A stretch of DNA of 10,638 nucleotides, from positions 22,966 to 33,603 of the forward strand of contig NWUY0300027166.1 of assembly GCA_004151065.3 (NCBI GenBank). The letters are read 5' to 3'. The position numbers and the translations under genes were made by a program. Of this stretch, positions 1-8,360 are shown in pieces. The stretch is from Larix sibirica. Its lineage: Eukaryota; Streptophyta; Pinopsida; Pinales; Pinaceae. Positions within the stretch are counted from its first letter, which is position 1. Every line of letters begins with the position of its first letter. The notes beneath the pieces were generated by a model, which saw only the letters and a list, made by a program, of their open reading frames with translations, was not told where the DNA came from and searched no databases.

Positions 1-1151
1 TGGTAGTGAGGTGGAGGATAAATTAGGTGGTGATGAATTGATTTGTGGCTTCTCAAAGTGATACTTGATCTATCCTTGATTGCACCTATGTTGTGGATAT
101 CTGGCCTCAACTCAGGGGTGGCTTGTCAAAGTGATATCTAGCTTAGCAGTGCCTAAGGATGGATGGAACGTGGTCCAGTTGATTCAATTGCATATTAATG
201 AGATTAGTGTTCCTTTTTATGTCATTCCATGTGTTTATATGAATCATTTGTTATTTTATTACAGCCATGGAAGCTGAGTTGATATTTATTTGTTAAAGTG
301 GTTTTTGTGCAATTCTATGGATGCAGATTGATGGATTTTCTCCCATGGGATATTGCTTATACTTTCTATATATCAAATATGATTGAAATATATTTTTGCA
401 TGCTATTATCCATTTTACTATTGTGCTCTATATGGCTGAGTTTAATTGTGTTTATGCATATGAATTTTTATCTTGATTATCAAATTCATGTTACTCGGTT
501 TACTGCTAGAGATCTAGTAGAAAATATTAGTTATATCTTCTATTATCTTGATATTAGTTGTAGTAATTGATTTGCATGTTTATTTGATGTAGAATAACAT
601 GAAAGTTCACCCTATGTGGCTAGGTTGATCCATGTTTTATTTTTACAGTCAAAATTGCTAAGTTTCAATGACGAGTTTAGGAGTTTCATTGCTTAAAAAT
701 TGGATCGTTTTGATAGTTTCTCTATAGATTTGATTATCTGATGTTGTATGGTTTTACATGATCAACATGCTAGTGCGCCCTTGGTGGTTTTAGAGTGCCC
801 TATATGGCTGTTATGCTTTTTATTCGGGACTCACAGTTGGTTTTGCAGGGAATTGGATGCTTATCGGATGATCTAGTTGTGAAATTAATAGCTAATTGCA
901 GATCTAATTTTTTGTATGAGTTAGTGGCTATAGATGGTTTCTTGTACCTGTTGTTATTCATTATTGAATGGCTATAGATGTTATCTCCATATCTGATACG
1001 ATAATAAATGCAAAACAGTTAAAGAAAGTGCCATATATTGGATTTACGAAAGTGTCTTAATTTGCATATTTTATATGTTGAAAATATTGAATTGTGATAG
1101 TTTGCAAAGGAATCCGTAAATATGATATATAGGTGTTATTTTATTGATTAT
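1..1151. other. AT-rich host flank, no gene recognised
   Basis: This is the host DNA to the left of the LINE. It is AT-rich and all open frames are short (longest about 90 codons at 298-570), with composition like intron or intergenic plant DNA. Several pyrimidine-plus-CAG or ACAG strings (for example near 262 and 848) resemble 3' splice sites, so an intron of a larger gene is possible. I could not connect any exon to a known protein. The flank continues directly into 8380 onward once the LINE and one copy of the duplication are removed. Confidence 0.6.
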
Positions 1152-1170
1152 GGTCACATGTGAATGTTTT
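1152..1170. repeat. Left copy of the LINE target-site duplication
   Basis: The 19 bases ggtcacatgtgaatgtttt occur here and again, unchanged, at 8361-8379, on either side of the LINE. This copy joins the T run that is the reverse complement of the element's A tail, so up to four of its terminal T could belong to the tail. The duplication length is normal for L1 insertion. Confidence 0.95.
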
Positions 1171-1740
1171 TTTTGTAAATAAAATATCATATTACTATAT
1201 CAAAAAGGAGTACATGGCTTCATTACATTGGGCCTTGATGACGTTCAGACATCACAACAGCCAGATGTTCAATAACCTCCCTTCCCCTACCATGCATCGG
1301 CTTAAGCAAAAAGACTAAATTTACTATAGACACTAACTTAATACATGCATACTGCCACTTGTTCTTCATACACAGAGTTATTAAATTGAAACCTACACTA
1401 CTATTAGTCGAGGAACGACCAAGACATAGATAAACTAGACCCAAATTACAAAAAGACTAAGGAACTAGAGGGGTCATTCAGATGGCCTTTGATGAACCCG
1501 AACTGGTGGAAAGACATGGCCCTCACAGATGCTTCATTTTACCGTCGCCCACGCATACCATATCTACATAGGTATCGTCTGCCACAACTGAGCCTCCCTT
1601 TCATGTGACCTTCACCGAACCAATCACACCCAAATTAGTAATACCATCACCAAAGCTCGGGGAAAGGGGGAATAGAATTGAATCCCCATCTTTCCACCCA
1701 TTATGTTGATCTTCTTGTGCATTAGTCGGAAGTCTCAATT
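1171..1740 (-). other. LINE 3' UTR and short A tail
   Basis: This is the last part of the element before the left duplication. On the minus strand it ends with the string tttatttacaaaaaaaa, typical of a plant LINE 3' end, and the A tail is short (eight A at most, including bases shared with the duplication). A 73-codon open frame at 1223-1444 on the minus strand shows no recognisable domain and is probably chance. The boundary with the coding-like stretch upstream is approximate, placed where the last plausible reading frame stops near 1744. Confidence 0.75.
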
Positions 1741-2607
1741 ATTTTATTTCCAATCCCGCGCCGACTCCTCATCACTAATTTCCTTGTTCGCTCGTTCCAT
1801 AAGGACATGGGAGAAGCCCCTTCATAACTCAATAGGTCACCATAAGCCCATCGTAAGCTGCCATATTTCCAGCAGTTGTCCTCGGGTCCTACACCCATTA
1901 CACCACCTCCTCTCTGACTTCCTCCATCTTGAGGGCTTTAACTTGTTCCCATAAATTCTTCTCAACCTACTCTATTTCCCCGTAGATAGTTGGGGGAATT
2001 TTGTCTCAAAGAAACAAGTTGCTTGACAGGCCCGCCTCTGCTCATGAGTCACTCTCGGGGGCTTTGCTTCCTTAAAATTACTTCCTCTCTTCGTAGCATT
2101 CTTCTTCCTAGGACTCATGACGACCTTCCAAGGGGTTGGATGATATTCCTTACACAGTCCTTCCAACACCATAAAAGCTCTAAGACGTCGACTAAGTGAG
2201 GAAATTTGCATGTCAGTTTTGTATTTCCTTCCTCATTTATAGCCCTATCACCATTCTGATTCTTAATTTCTTTCATCATAGTTCTTTCTTTTCCATCAAG
2301 TCACGAGATTATTCCTGCCTTCAATGCACTACTTCACATCAGATTATTAGATTGTGTCCTCTGGACGAGGACACGGCCGTATCCCTTCCTCCTCATTATT
2401 CCCACAAGGAGGTAAATTCTCATTCATTTAGGCATTGATTTCCTTGGTACTTGTATCACTGGCATTAGTGGCGCTATTATTTCTCTAGGTGGTGCTCGTA
2501 CCAGCCACGTGGGGTAAAACTTGGGTCTCATGAGGATGAGATGTGTCACCACCTTGCCTCCTCGAGGAATGAATGTCCCTGGTTGCTAGCTATGAGTAGT
2601 GAATAGC
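1741..2607 (-). pseudogene. Decayed coding-like region after RNase H (ORF2 C-terminal extension or ORF3)
   Basis: Directly after the first stop following RNase H, the same minus-strand frame continues to look coding for roughly 290 codons, interrupted by stops. It starts with a Ser/Thr/Asn-rich piece (RRQGGDTSHPHETQ, then NNSATNASDTSTKEINA). A 79-codon open block follows at 2211-1972, including TPWKVVMSPRKK and VTHEQRRACQATCFFETKF. Downstream, an amphipathic, possibly coiled-coil piece (LWEQVKALKMEEVREEVV) lies one frame over, and a final piece (LMERANKEISDEESARDWK) returns to the ORF2 frame. I recognise no domain. A usual LINE 3' UTR is a few hundred bases, so 1.4 kb after RNase H is long. 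It may be a C-terminal extension of ORF2, a third ORF, captured sequence, or chance open frames. Confidence 0.45.
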
Positions 2608-3108
2608 CTAATATTGGGATGTGAAGCAATCTAGCTGGCCTTCCCTTAGTATTTGTCTTTCGTTCTCCCCCATGTTTGCAAGGTGATCCGCTACCTTATT
2701 TTCGTCTCGCTTGACATGGCAGAAAGTCCATGCATGAGGTCTAGATAGCAGTGTTTCCAATTTCTCCAACCTATAGACCAACCTCCAACTTTCTGCCACC
2801 TTGGATAAATGTTGCCCACTCTGTAGCCTTTTCACAATCTGGATGATGATCCTTGAGTCTCCATCGATCGTGGTTGACTCCCAACCTTCATGAGAAATCA
2901 TATTGAGTCCAAAGAGAAGGCCTTCAAGTTCTGCAATGTTGTTGGTGTATTTTCCTATGTAACCAAAGAAGATCCACGAGATTTTTCCCTCATGGTCCCT
3001 AATCACCCCTCCAAATCCTGTAGATCCTGGGTTTCCCTTCGAGGCAACATTGAAGTTTAGTTTGAATGATCCCGCTGGGGGTGGATACCAGAAGTTTGGG
3101 CTAGCCGA
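2608..3108 (-). other. ORF2 RNase H domain, first catalytic Asp lost
   Basis: A plant-type RNase H (RVT_3 family), which would degrade the RNA strand of the hybrid. The lead-in FWYPPPAGSFKLNF is followed by NVASKGNPG, where the family has DGASKGNPG. The first of the four acidic catalytic residues is therefore Asn (codon 3049-3051, AAT, one transition from GAT). The other three are kept: Glu in NIAELEGLL, Asp in TIDGDSRII and Asp in NKVADHLANMG. The domain is open from 3177 to its stop at 2608-2610. Upstream stops at 3178, 3307 and 3331 separate it from RT; at 3307 and 3331 the context suggests lost Trp codons. Confidence 0.93.
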
Positions 3109-3429
3109 GAGAGCAACCTTAGTTTTCCTTTGGATCCAACCTTGATCAGACTTGTGAATACCCCATTCTTCAAGAATTCATTTTTCAGAATCTCTCACCT
3201 CATAGTCCTTTTCTTCCCACTGGGTGGTTTTAACAGTCTCCTGTAACTGATTCTCAACCTTGGTCCAAGCATCCTTGGGGGAAGTGTGCGTATCCTGGAA
3301 AATCCTTCAATTTATTTCCTTCCAAATCTCTCACATCAGGAATCTTGGGAAAATAAGCCAAATGAGGTTGATGATGGGGTTTTGATAGGAGTTCATGTCC
3401 CAGTCGTTGATGGTTTGGTTTAGTTTCCC

Positions 3430-3800
3430 TCTTATTCGGTTGGATCAGTGGAATGTCTCTGCTCCTCTATCCCAGAGGGATGACACAAACAAGAAAGTAT
3501 CCATGAGGTGGTATATGGTTTCCTCCTCACTTGTGCACATGGGGCATTGTGACGGACCTATCATTCCTCATTTTTTTAGGTTCTCCACAGTGAGAATTCT
3601 TCAGTGTGTCACCATCCAGATAAATGTGGAAAATATGGGCCATAGGTTCATCTTCTAGATCTTCTTCCATATTTCCTATGCTGGGGATTTACTATGACCA
3701 TTCCAGAGATCGTAAGCTTTCTTTGTATTGAAGACTCCCTTTGGCAAGTAACCCCATCTTAGCTTGTTCGGGCCCTACTGCACTCTCACGCATCTTTCCT
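3430..3800 (-). other. ORF2 connector and zf-RVT zinc-binding region, degenerate
   Basis: Between the RT thumb and RNase H the ORF2 frame gives the usual connector (NKLRWGYLPKGVFNTKKAY) and then a zf-RVT-like segment with a CPMC knuckle (Cys codons at 3544-3546 and 3535-3537) followed by SEEETIYHL. Such regions are thought to help bind RNA. The closing Cys of the family pattern is not seen; the piece after HL reads MDTFLF. In-frame stops at 3655, 3601, 3568 and 3445 break it. At 3568-3570 the stop sits in KK-stop-GMIGPS, where relatives usually have Arg. Confidence 0.8.
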
Positions 3801-4269
3801 GAATGGTTTCCCATATCCTTGGGATATCCTCTTCTGAGAATCTCTGGTGCCACCATTTGGGTGGGTTCCATTCTCGATATTCCCCTTCGTTTAACTCTAT
3901 CTTCCATAACTGATTGAACTTACTGAGTCCTAGGTCCACACTTATGTCCTAACTTAACCGAGCATTAATATGAGTGAATAGTTTGGGTAATTGTTTCCAC
4001 GAATCCTCCCATAATTCAATTGCCTCTCCATCTCTAATTTACCATAAACTATGGTCTTGAATAATGCTTCTACTACGAAGGGATGTCAACCATATATGCA
4101 ATCCCTATTTCTCTTTAATGAACCGAATAAGATCCCTCTTCGGACGATCCTAGGCATTTTTTATATGCCAAAGTTTTGCCCAAGGTTATGTGGTATGGGT
4201 TACCCAGCCCCACCATGTTTTTGCTCCCATAACCAAGCTGTTTTTTTCCAGGTATCTAAGGCGTAGACC

Positions 4270-5540
4270 TCCCTATGATTTTGTCCTACATATTTTGTCC
4301 CAACTTTGCAAAGCCCATTTGTGTTTATCAGGGCATCCACCCCACAAAAAATGGCATTGGAAACTCATGATTTCCTTAAGGACAACTTTAGGGGAAGCCA
4401 TGACTGAGAATAAATAGATATGCATTGCTTTGAGCATTGATTTGATTAGGGCGAGTTTGCTTACAAAATTGTGAGGCCACAACACCCAATTAGACAACTT
4501 ATTTTTCATATGGTCCAACAGATCTACCCACGAGATATTCCTAACAACTCCCTCAGCCAATGGGGCACCTAGATATTTGGATGGAAGGCATCTCCCTTGG
4601 AATCACAGAATGTGAATTATGTTTCTCTAAGATAACCTGGAAGTGTTAAAGAAGAAGACCTGATATTTCTCTCTCTTAATTTCCAGACCTAAGGCTTTTG
4701 AAAAAGTATTCAGGCAGCTTTTGAAAGCTCTCACCTGTTGTACTAACGGGTGGCCCATGAGCATCATATCGACAAATTGTTGATGTGTTTGCTTATCGGC
4801 ACCAATATGCAGATTTATCCCTTTGATTTAATTTTGTTCAGTCATGGATTTAATTCTTCGACTTGGACCCTCAACCATGAGAAAGAACAAAAAAGGAGAT
4901 AAGGGACCTCCCTGCCTAATACCACTGGATGGGTTGAGGGTTTTCGTAGGCGATCCATTGATTAAAATAGAGAAGAAAATTGAAGAGGTCATATTCAGGA
5001 TCCATTCAATCCACTCTTTATTGAATCCATGGGCTTTGAGCATTTCCTTCATAAATTGCCAACTTAGATTATCATAGGCATTTGAGATGTCCAATTTGAG
5101 CAGCATTACTAGTTTTTTTGTTATCTTCAGGGAGTGGATCACCTCATGAACCAGAATGACTCCATCCAGAATCTGACGTCCCTCCACAAATCTGGATTGC
5201 TCCAGAGACACTAGGTGGGGTAAGATAGGCTTTAACCAATTGGTTATAACCTTGGTAATGATTTTGTAGATGAAATTGCATAAAGTTATAGGCCTAAATT
5301 TACCTAACGATTCCGCACCCTCAATTTTGGGGATGGGAGTCAATAAATTTGCATTGAAGGCTTTCAGAACCCCTTTGTCTTGTCTGGATTCTTCCACAAT
5401 TTTCCACACATCCCGCTTGATGAGATCCCTAAAGTGGTGGAAGAAGTTTGTTGTGAACCCATCCGGACCTGGAGCTTTCCCAACCACCATTTGATGGACT
5501 GCTTCCTCAACCTCATTCATCTCAATTGGCCTTATCAAGA
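4270..5540 (-). other. ORF2 reverse transcriptase domain with damaged motif C
   Basis: RNA-directed DNA polymerase of the non-LTR type. In order: GKAPGPDGF (motif 0), LTPIPK and FRPITLCNFIYKI (motifs 1-2), EQSRFVEGRQILDG (2a), motif A LKLDISNAYDNLSW at 5059-5100 with its catalytic Asp kept, motif B GIRQGGPLSPFLF where relatives have RQGD, then motif C. Motif C reads QQFVDMMLMG (FVDM at 4765-4776) where the family has FADD followed by T. One residue is missing and the Asp pair is reduced to one. LPSKYLGAPL and a thumb-like NWVLWPHNFVSKLALIKS follow. An open stretch of about 250 codons (5577-4831) spans motifs 0 to B, the longest in the window. Stops follow at 4828, 4627, 4603 and 4273. Confidence 0.95.
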
Positions 5541-6120
5541 GTTCATTCTTCCTGGGGATGATCAGGGAAGATATATGCTAGGTGATTTTTGCAATATTTT
5601 CTAATCAATCCACTCTATCCTCAGTCATGATTGCTCCAAAAAAATCTACCAATTCCTCTTCCATGTCTTCCTTGGTCTCCACATATTGTCTCGTCTCCTT
5701 TTTTAGTCTGTTAATTCTTGACCTTTGCCTATTTTGGATCACATATTGATGGAAGAATTTGGTGTTGCATTCTCCCTCATGGAGCCACTGATTTTGAGAC
5801 TTCTGTTTCCAGTATATCTCCTCCTAGCGTTCACGGGCATTAAGTTGTTCCAGGGTTGACTTTTCCTTTTGTTTTAGCTCCTCATCATATCCATTATTCA
5901 TCCCTTCTTTTTGAATTTCCTAAAGATGTACCATTATGGATTTATGTTTCCAAACTCCTCCCTGTTCCAAGTATGAATCCTTGCATTTAGTGCCTTCAGT
6001 TTCTATTGAAATTGATACATCCATATTCCCCTTGGGGTGTCCAGATCCTCCCACCACTGATGAACCAATAATTTGAAGTCCTTATGTTCTAGCCAAAAAT
6101 GTTAAAATCTGAACAATTTC

Positions 6121-6848
6121 CTGTTTGGGGGCCCCACTCCATCCCAAATGAGACACATAGGCCAATGGTCTGAGCCTGCAGATGGAAGGACCATTGTAGT
6201 TAGATCACCACCACCATTGACTATCCCCTTAGAGATAAGGAATCTTTCCAACCTAGAGGCCACATGTTGGATGCCCCCTCTCCTATTAGTCTATGTGAAC
6301 CATCCATTTTCGATCTCCACATATACCATCCAGGTTTCTTCAATGAATTATCGAAAGGCTTCATTTGAGGATCTCAAGATCCGTCTATCACCCTTCTTTT
6401 CCTCCAAGGATGTTACTAAGTTAAAATCACTACCAATAATCCATTGCTTATCTCCTATCCACCGTGATGCCCATTCCATGGCCTCCAAAAAGGGCGTCTT
6501 TTGGGGGATGACATTGAGGCCATAGACATTGGTGAGGAACCCTCTTACAGAGGTGTTGCATATCTAAAACTCGACAGAGAGGAAAAATCTAATGGCCCAT
6601 AATTTTGATAAATTGATTTCTTCTGGGTTCCATAATATTGCCAGACCTCTTGTTGTTCTATTTGCATCAATTGTCATTGTTTCACTACCTTTCCACACTT
6701 TGTTTCCTATTTCCTTCATAATATCTACTCCACATTTTGTTTCTTGAATAAAAACTATCATTGGCTTCTCCATTCTCAACTTCTTTTTCAGCATCTTTAT
6801 CTTGCGTGGGTGACTTACCCCGCGAATGTTCCAAGTTAAAAATTTCAT
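6121..6848 (-). other. ORF2 endonuclease domain (AP-endonuclease-like), broken by stops
   Basis: This is the exonuclease-endonuclease-phosphatase fold that nicks target DNA. The catalytic signature residues are all readable in one frame: Asn in TWNIRG near residue 7; Glu in FIQETK at residue 36 (codon 6741-6743); NVYG; Asp and Asn in GSDFN (6420-6434); and the Asp-His pair in SDHWP (6165-6173 for SDH). Stops cut it at 6564-6566, 6348-6350 and 6291-6293. The last lies where relatives carry Trp (FT-stop-TNRRGG), and the second where Gln is likely. The domain is therefore dead through truncation rather than active-site loss. Confidence 0.92.
6845..6848 (-). promoter_or_regulatory. ATGA stop-start overlap between ORF1 and ORF2
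   Basis: On the minus strand the four bases ATGA hold both the ORF1 stop (TGA, 6847-6845) and the ORF2 start (ATG, 6848-6846). ORF1 ends NKVSQ and ORF2 begins MKFLTW. Such overlaps allow a terminating ribosome to restart on the second frame. That mechanism is inferred here; the overlap itself is visible. Confidence 0.85.
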
Positions 6849-7485
6849 TGGGAGACTTTGTTGACTTCAGAAAAGGTCACCTTTATCGTAGGATATTGAC
6901 CTGATTCCATCAATTTTGTACCTATCTTAGCTATTCTTTGTTTGTTGGTTTTCCTTCCCCTCTTCTCTCCTTCCTCTAGCATTTTCCTCTTACTTCCTTT
7001 CTGATGTTCTTTTGCAGTCACTAGTTGAGGGGTCACTTTTGTCCTCAAAATGGCCTCTTGCAAAATCTCTAGCTATCGTCTGGAGATGTAACCCTTTCCT
7101 TTCTTATTGCATTCTTTTTTGATCGCATCATGATCAAGCTCCCCCAGATCCATATCTTCCACTTCCTCAATTTGATCTTCCTCCATCTCATTTGTTTGTT
7201 CAGTTGGATCTTCTGTGGTTTTCTAATATGATTCCTGGATCGTCTTCCCTTCTTCGACTATTTTTTTGGCTCAAACTGGATTATATCCCCCAGTTCTTCA
7301 CCAACCAAATTAAGGGTTTCAAAATTGTTTGAGTTGGCTATCTACTTTGATGTTGTCTTCCTATTCTGTGTCTGGATTGTTTGTTTCCTCCCTTGTCTCC
7401 TTTGATTGCTCATCTGAGTAAAACCCTCATCATCGGCCTCCTTTTTCTAGTTATCCTGGGGTGGTGGCTGGGTAGGTTTGCTCTG

Positions 7486-7530
7486 GGGGAAATCTCTGTT
7501 GATATGACCATACTCATGACATTTCTGACA
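7486..7530 (-). other. ORF1 zinc knuckle with missing last Cys
   Basis: The minus strand reads CQKCHEYGHINRDFP. This is a CCHC zinc knuckle (C-x2-C-x4-H-x4-C) in every position except the last, where Phe (codon 7489-7491, TTC) replaces Cys (TGC or TGT in relatives). Knuckles of this kind bind the element RNA; this one should bind zinc poorly. The flanking FR before and P after are as in the family. Confidence 0.88.
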
Positions 7531-7920
7531 CCTAAAGGGGAGGTGTTCATAATTCGAGGGTTGGATCTTATCCTCATCCTCCCATGTTAGGTTGATTTCT
7601 TTAGGTAAATCACGAGATAGATCCATATAAACATAGATCCGAGCATAGGAAGTATACCTGATTTGTTTGGTCTGTTCAGATATCTTTACAAATTCTTCCA
7701 AAGTATTGCCAATGTGTTGCAGAATTTTTTGCTCCTAGTATTCTCCCATACTAGAGATACACTCATATCCTCCTTGCTCGGGTTAAAATGTTCTTTCCAT
7801 GGTCGAAGATACAGCCTTTCTGAGAAGAAAAAGTAGGGCCCCCCCTCCATAATCCTATCCTTGTCTTCCTAATTGAAAAAAATGATTGTGAAGAAACCCT
7901 TCGAACCCAACTATAGATGA

Positions 7921-8002
7921 GATCTCTTTCCTTCGGCCATAAGATCACTAAGGTTCCAGGTGGCCTTGACCCACGAGATTAGATCTCTTTCCTTCAGCCA
8001 TA
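7921..8002. repeat. Local 21-bp direct repeat inside ORF1
   Basis: gatctctttccttcggccat plus one A at 7921-7941 recurs at 7982-8002 with a single G/A difference, 61 bases apart. Only the core matches. It lies in the DUF4283-like domain, where the protein between ISWVKATW and the GSKGFF block is a few residues longer than I expect, so the 7921-7941 copy may be an inserted patch. Confidence 0.7.
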
Positions 8003-8273
8003 CCCCAATAAACTTCCTGATTAGGGATTTTTCCTTCCACAATTCCACCCTTTCTCGCAACTTATCCGATCTAATATGGAGCGAAGGGATCTCGGCTTCT
8101 TTGGGAAAAAAACCGCCCTGTCGTCACCCCAAACCCCTCTTCTCCCAATTGAGATACTCATCTCCTTTGTGACGCATAGATCTGGTCTCCTTCAGGTTCT
8201 TTGTTGCACCTGAAAGTGCACCTTCTTTGGATTACCAGATGGAGGAGGAGGAGCCCCCTCTAGACGATCCCAT

Positions 8274-8360
8274 TACCAATCACTTACTACACCAAAGAAA
8301 ACCCTCGCTTCTAGCCAAATAACATAGCTCCTCTTAAGTGCTCTCAAAAAATAATATCCC
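8274..8360 (-). other. LINE 5' UTR, short
   Basis: The element begins at the right duplication with gggatattattttttgaga on the minus strand and reaches the proposed ORF1 ATG after 87 bases. Plant LINEs carry an internal promoter near the 5' end, but I see no specific motif that I would call one. If translation began instead at a later ATG (8177 or 8161), the leader would be about 100 bases longer. Confidence 0.65.

Larger units (their letters stand above)
2608..6848 (-). pseudogene. LINE ORF2 pseudogene: endonuclease, reverse transcriptase, zf-RVT, RNase H
   Basis: ORF2 would encode the cytoplasmic and nuclear enzyme of target-primed reverse transcription, about 1410 codons, a normal size for plant L1. 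It starts at the ATG at 6848-6846, giving MKFLTWNIRG, the usual endonuclease start; this ATG overlaps the ORF1 stop in ATGA. Order: endonuclease (6848-6121), linker, reverse transcriptase (about 5540-4270), connector and zf-RVT (about 4270-3430), RNase H (about 3108-2608). The endonuclease frame and the RT frame differ, with the shift near 5940. From there to 2608 the frame never changes, although about twenty stops interrupt it. Stops include 6564, 6348, 6291, 6102, 6003, 5824, 5605, 5578, 4828, 4627, 4603, 4273, 3601, 3568, 3445, 3331, 3307 and 3178 (lowest base of each codon). Many stand where the family has Trp, Gln or Arg. RT motif C and the RNase H active site are also damaged. No functional product is expected. 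Confidence 0.95.
6845..8273 (-). pseudogene. LINE ORF1 pseudogene: DUF4283-like domain and zinc knuckle
   Basis: ORF1 would encode the RNA-binding, nucleocapsid-like protein of the element, about 476 codons. I place the start at the ATG at 8273-8271 (MGSSRGGSSSSIW) because that frame runs unchanged into the DUF4283-like domain. Visible pieces: IPSLHIRSDKLRERVELWK, RKFIGVWLKERDLISWVK, GFFTIIFF, EDKDRIMEGGPYFFFSERL, LRPWKEHFNPSKEDMSV. After a shift near 7740 come FVKISEQTKQIRYTSYARI and VYMDLSRDLP, then a zinc knuckle at 7486-7530. A second shift at the T7 run 7261-7267 leads to an acidic linker and a basic C-terminus ending SEVNKVSQ. About nine stops interrupt it: 8232, 8124, 7911, 7869, 7735, 7447, 7342, 7223 and 7073 (lowest base). 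Its final TGA overlaps the ORF2 ATG. Confidence 0.9.
1171..8360 (-). mobile_element. Near full-length, inactive L1-clade LINE retrotransposon
   Basis: This is a non-LTR retrotransposon of about 7.19 kb, inserted in minus orientation. Evidence: a perfect 19-bp target-site duplication on both sides; an A tail at the 3' end (T run at 1167-1174 on the plus strand); and two successive reading frames in plant-L1 order. ORF1 has a DUF4283-like domain and a zinc knuckle; ORF2 has endonuclease, reverse transcriptase, zf-RVT and RNase H. A start-proximal ORF1 and a short 5' leader suggest the 5' end is complete or nearly so. Both ORFs carry many premature stops and several frameshifts, and three active sites are damaged, so it is not autonomous. 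The RNase H domain is of the kind found in many plant LINEs, with a WYPPPAGSFKLNF lead-in. Family assignment to L1 is firm; the subfamily name is not known to me. Confidence 0.96.

Noticed and set aside
46-136. Direct repeat tggcttctcaaagtgata (46-63) and tggcttgtcaaagtgata (119-136)
   Set aside because: Seventeen of eighteen bases match, but there are only two copies, with no repeat structure around them; probably a chance or very old local duplication.
795-977. 60-codon plus-strand frame with a CAG splice-like site near 850 and GIGCLSDDLVVKLIANCR after it
   Set aside because: It looks slightly like an exon, but I know no matching protein, the frame is short, and no partner exon or good 5' splice site was found.
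1223-1444. 73-codon minus-strand open frame near the element's 3' end
   Set aside because: It lies in the 3' UTR just before the A tail, shows no domain and is of chance length.
2608-3108. Host RNase H-like gene separate from the LINE
   Set aside because: It lies in the same frame as the upstream RT and connector, inside the duplication-bounded element, and is the usual C-terminal domain of plant LINE ORF2.
4844-5604. Plus-strand open frames of 74-77 codons opposite RT
   Set aside because: They are antisense shadows of the RT coding frame; the minus strand carries all the recognised motifs.
8159-8161. ATG at 8161-8159 as the ORF1 start
   Set aside because: It opens a different frame (MSISIGRRG) that would need an extra frameshift to reach the DUF4283-like block; the ATG at 8273 is in the right frame.
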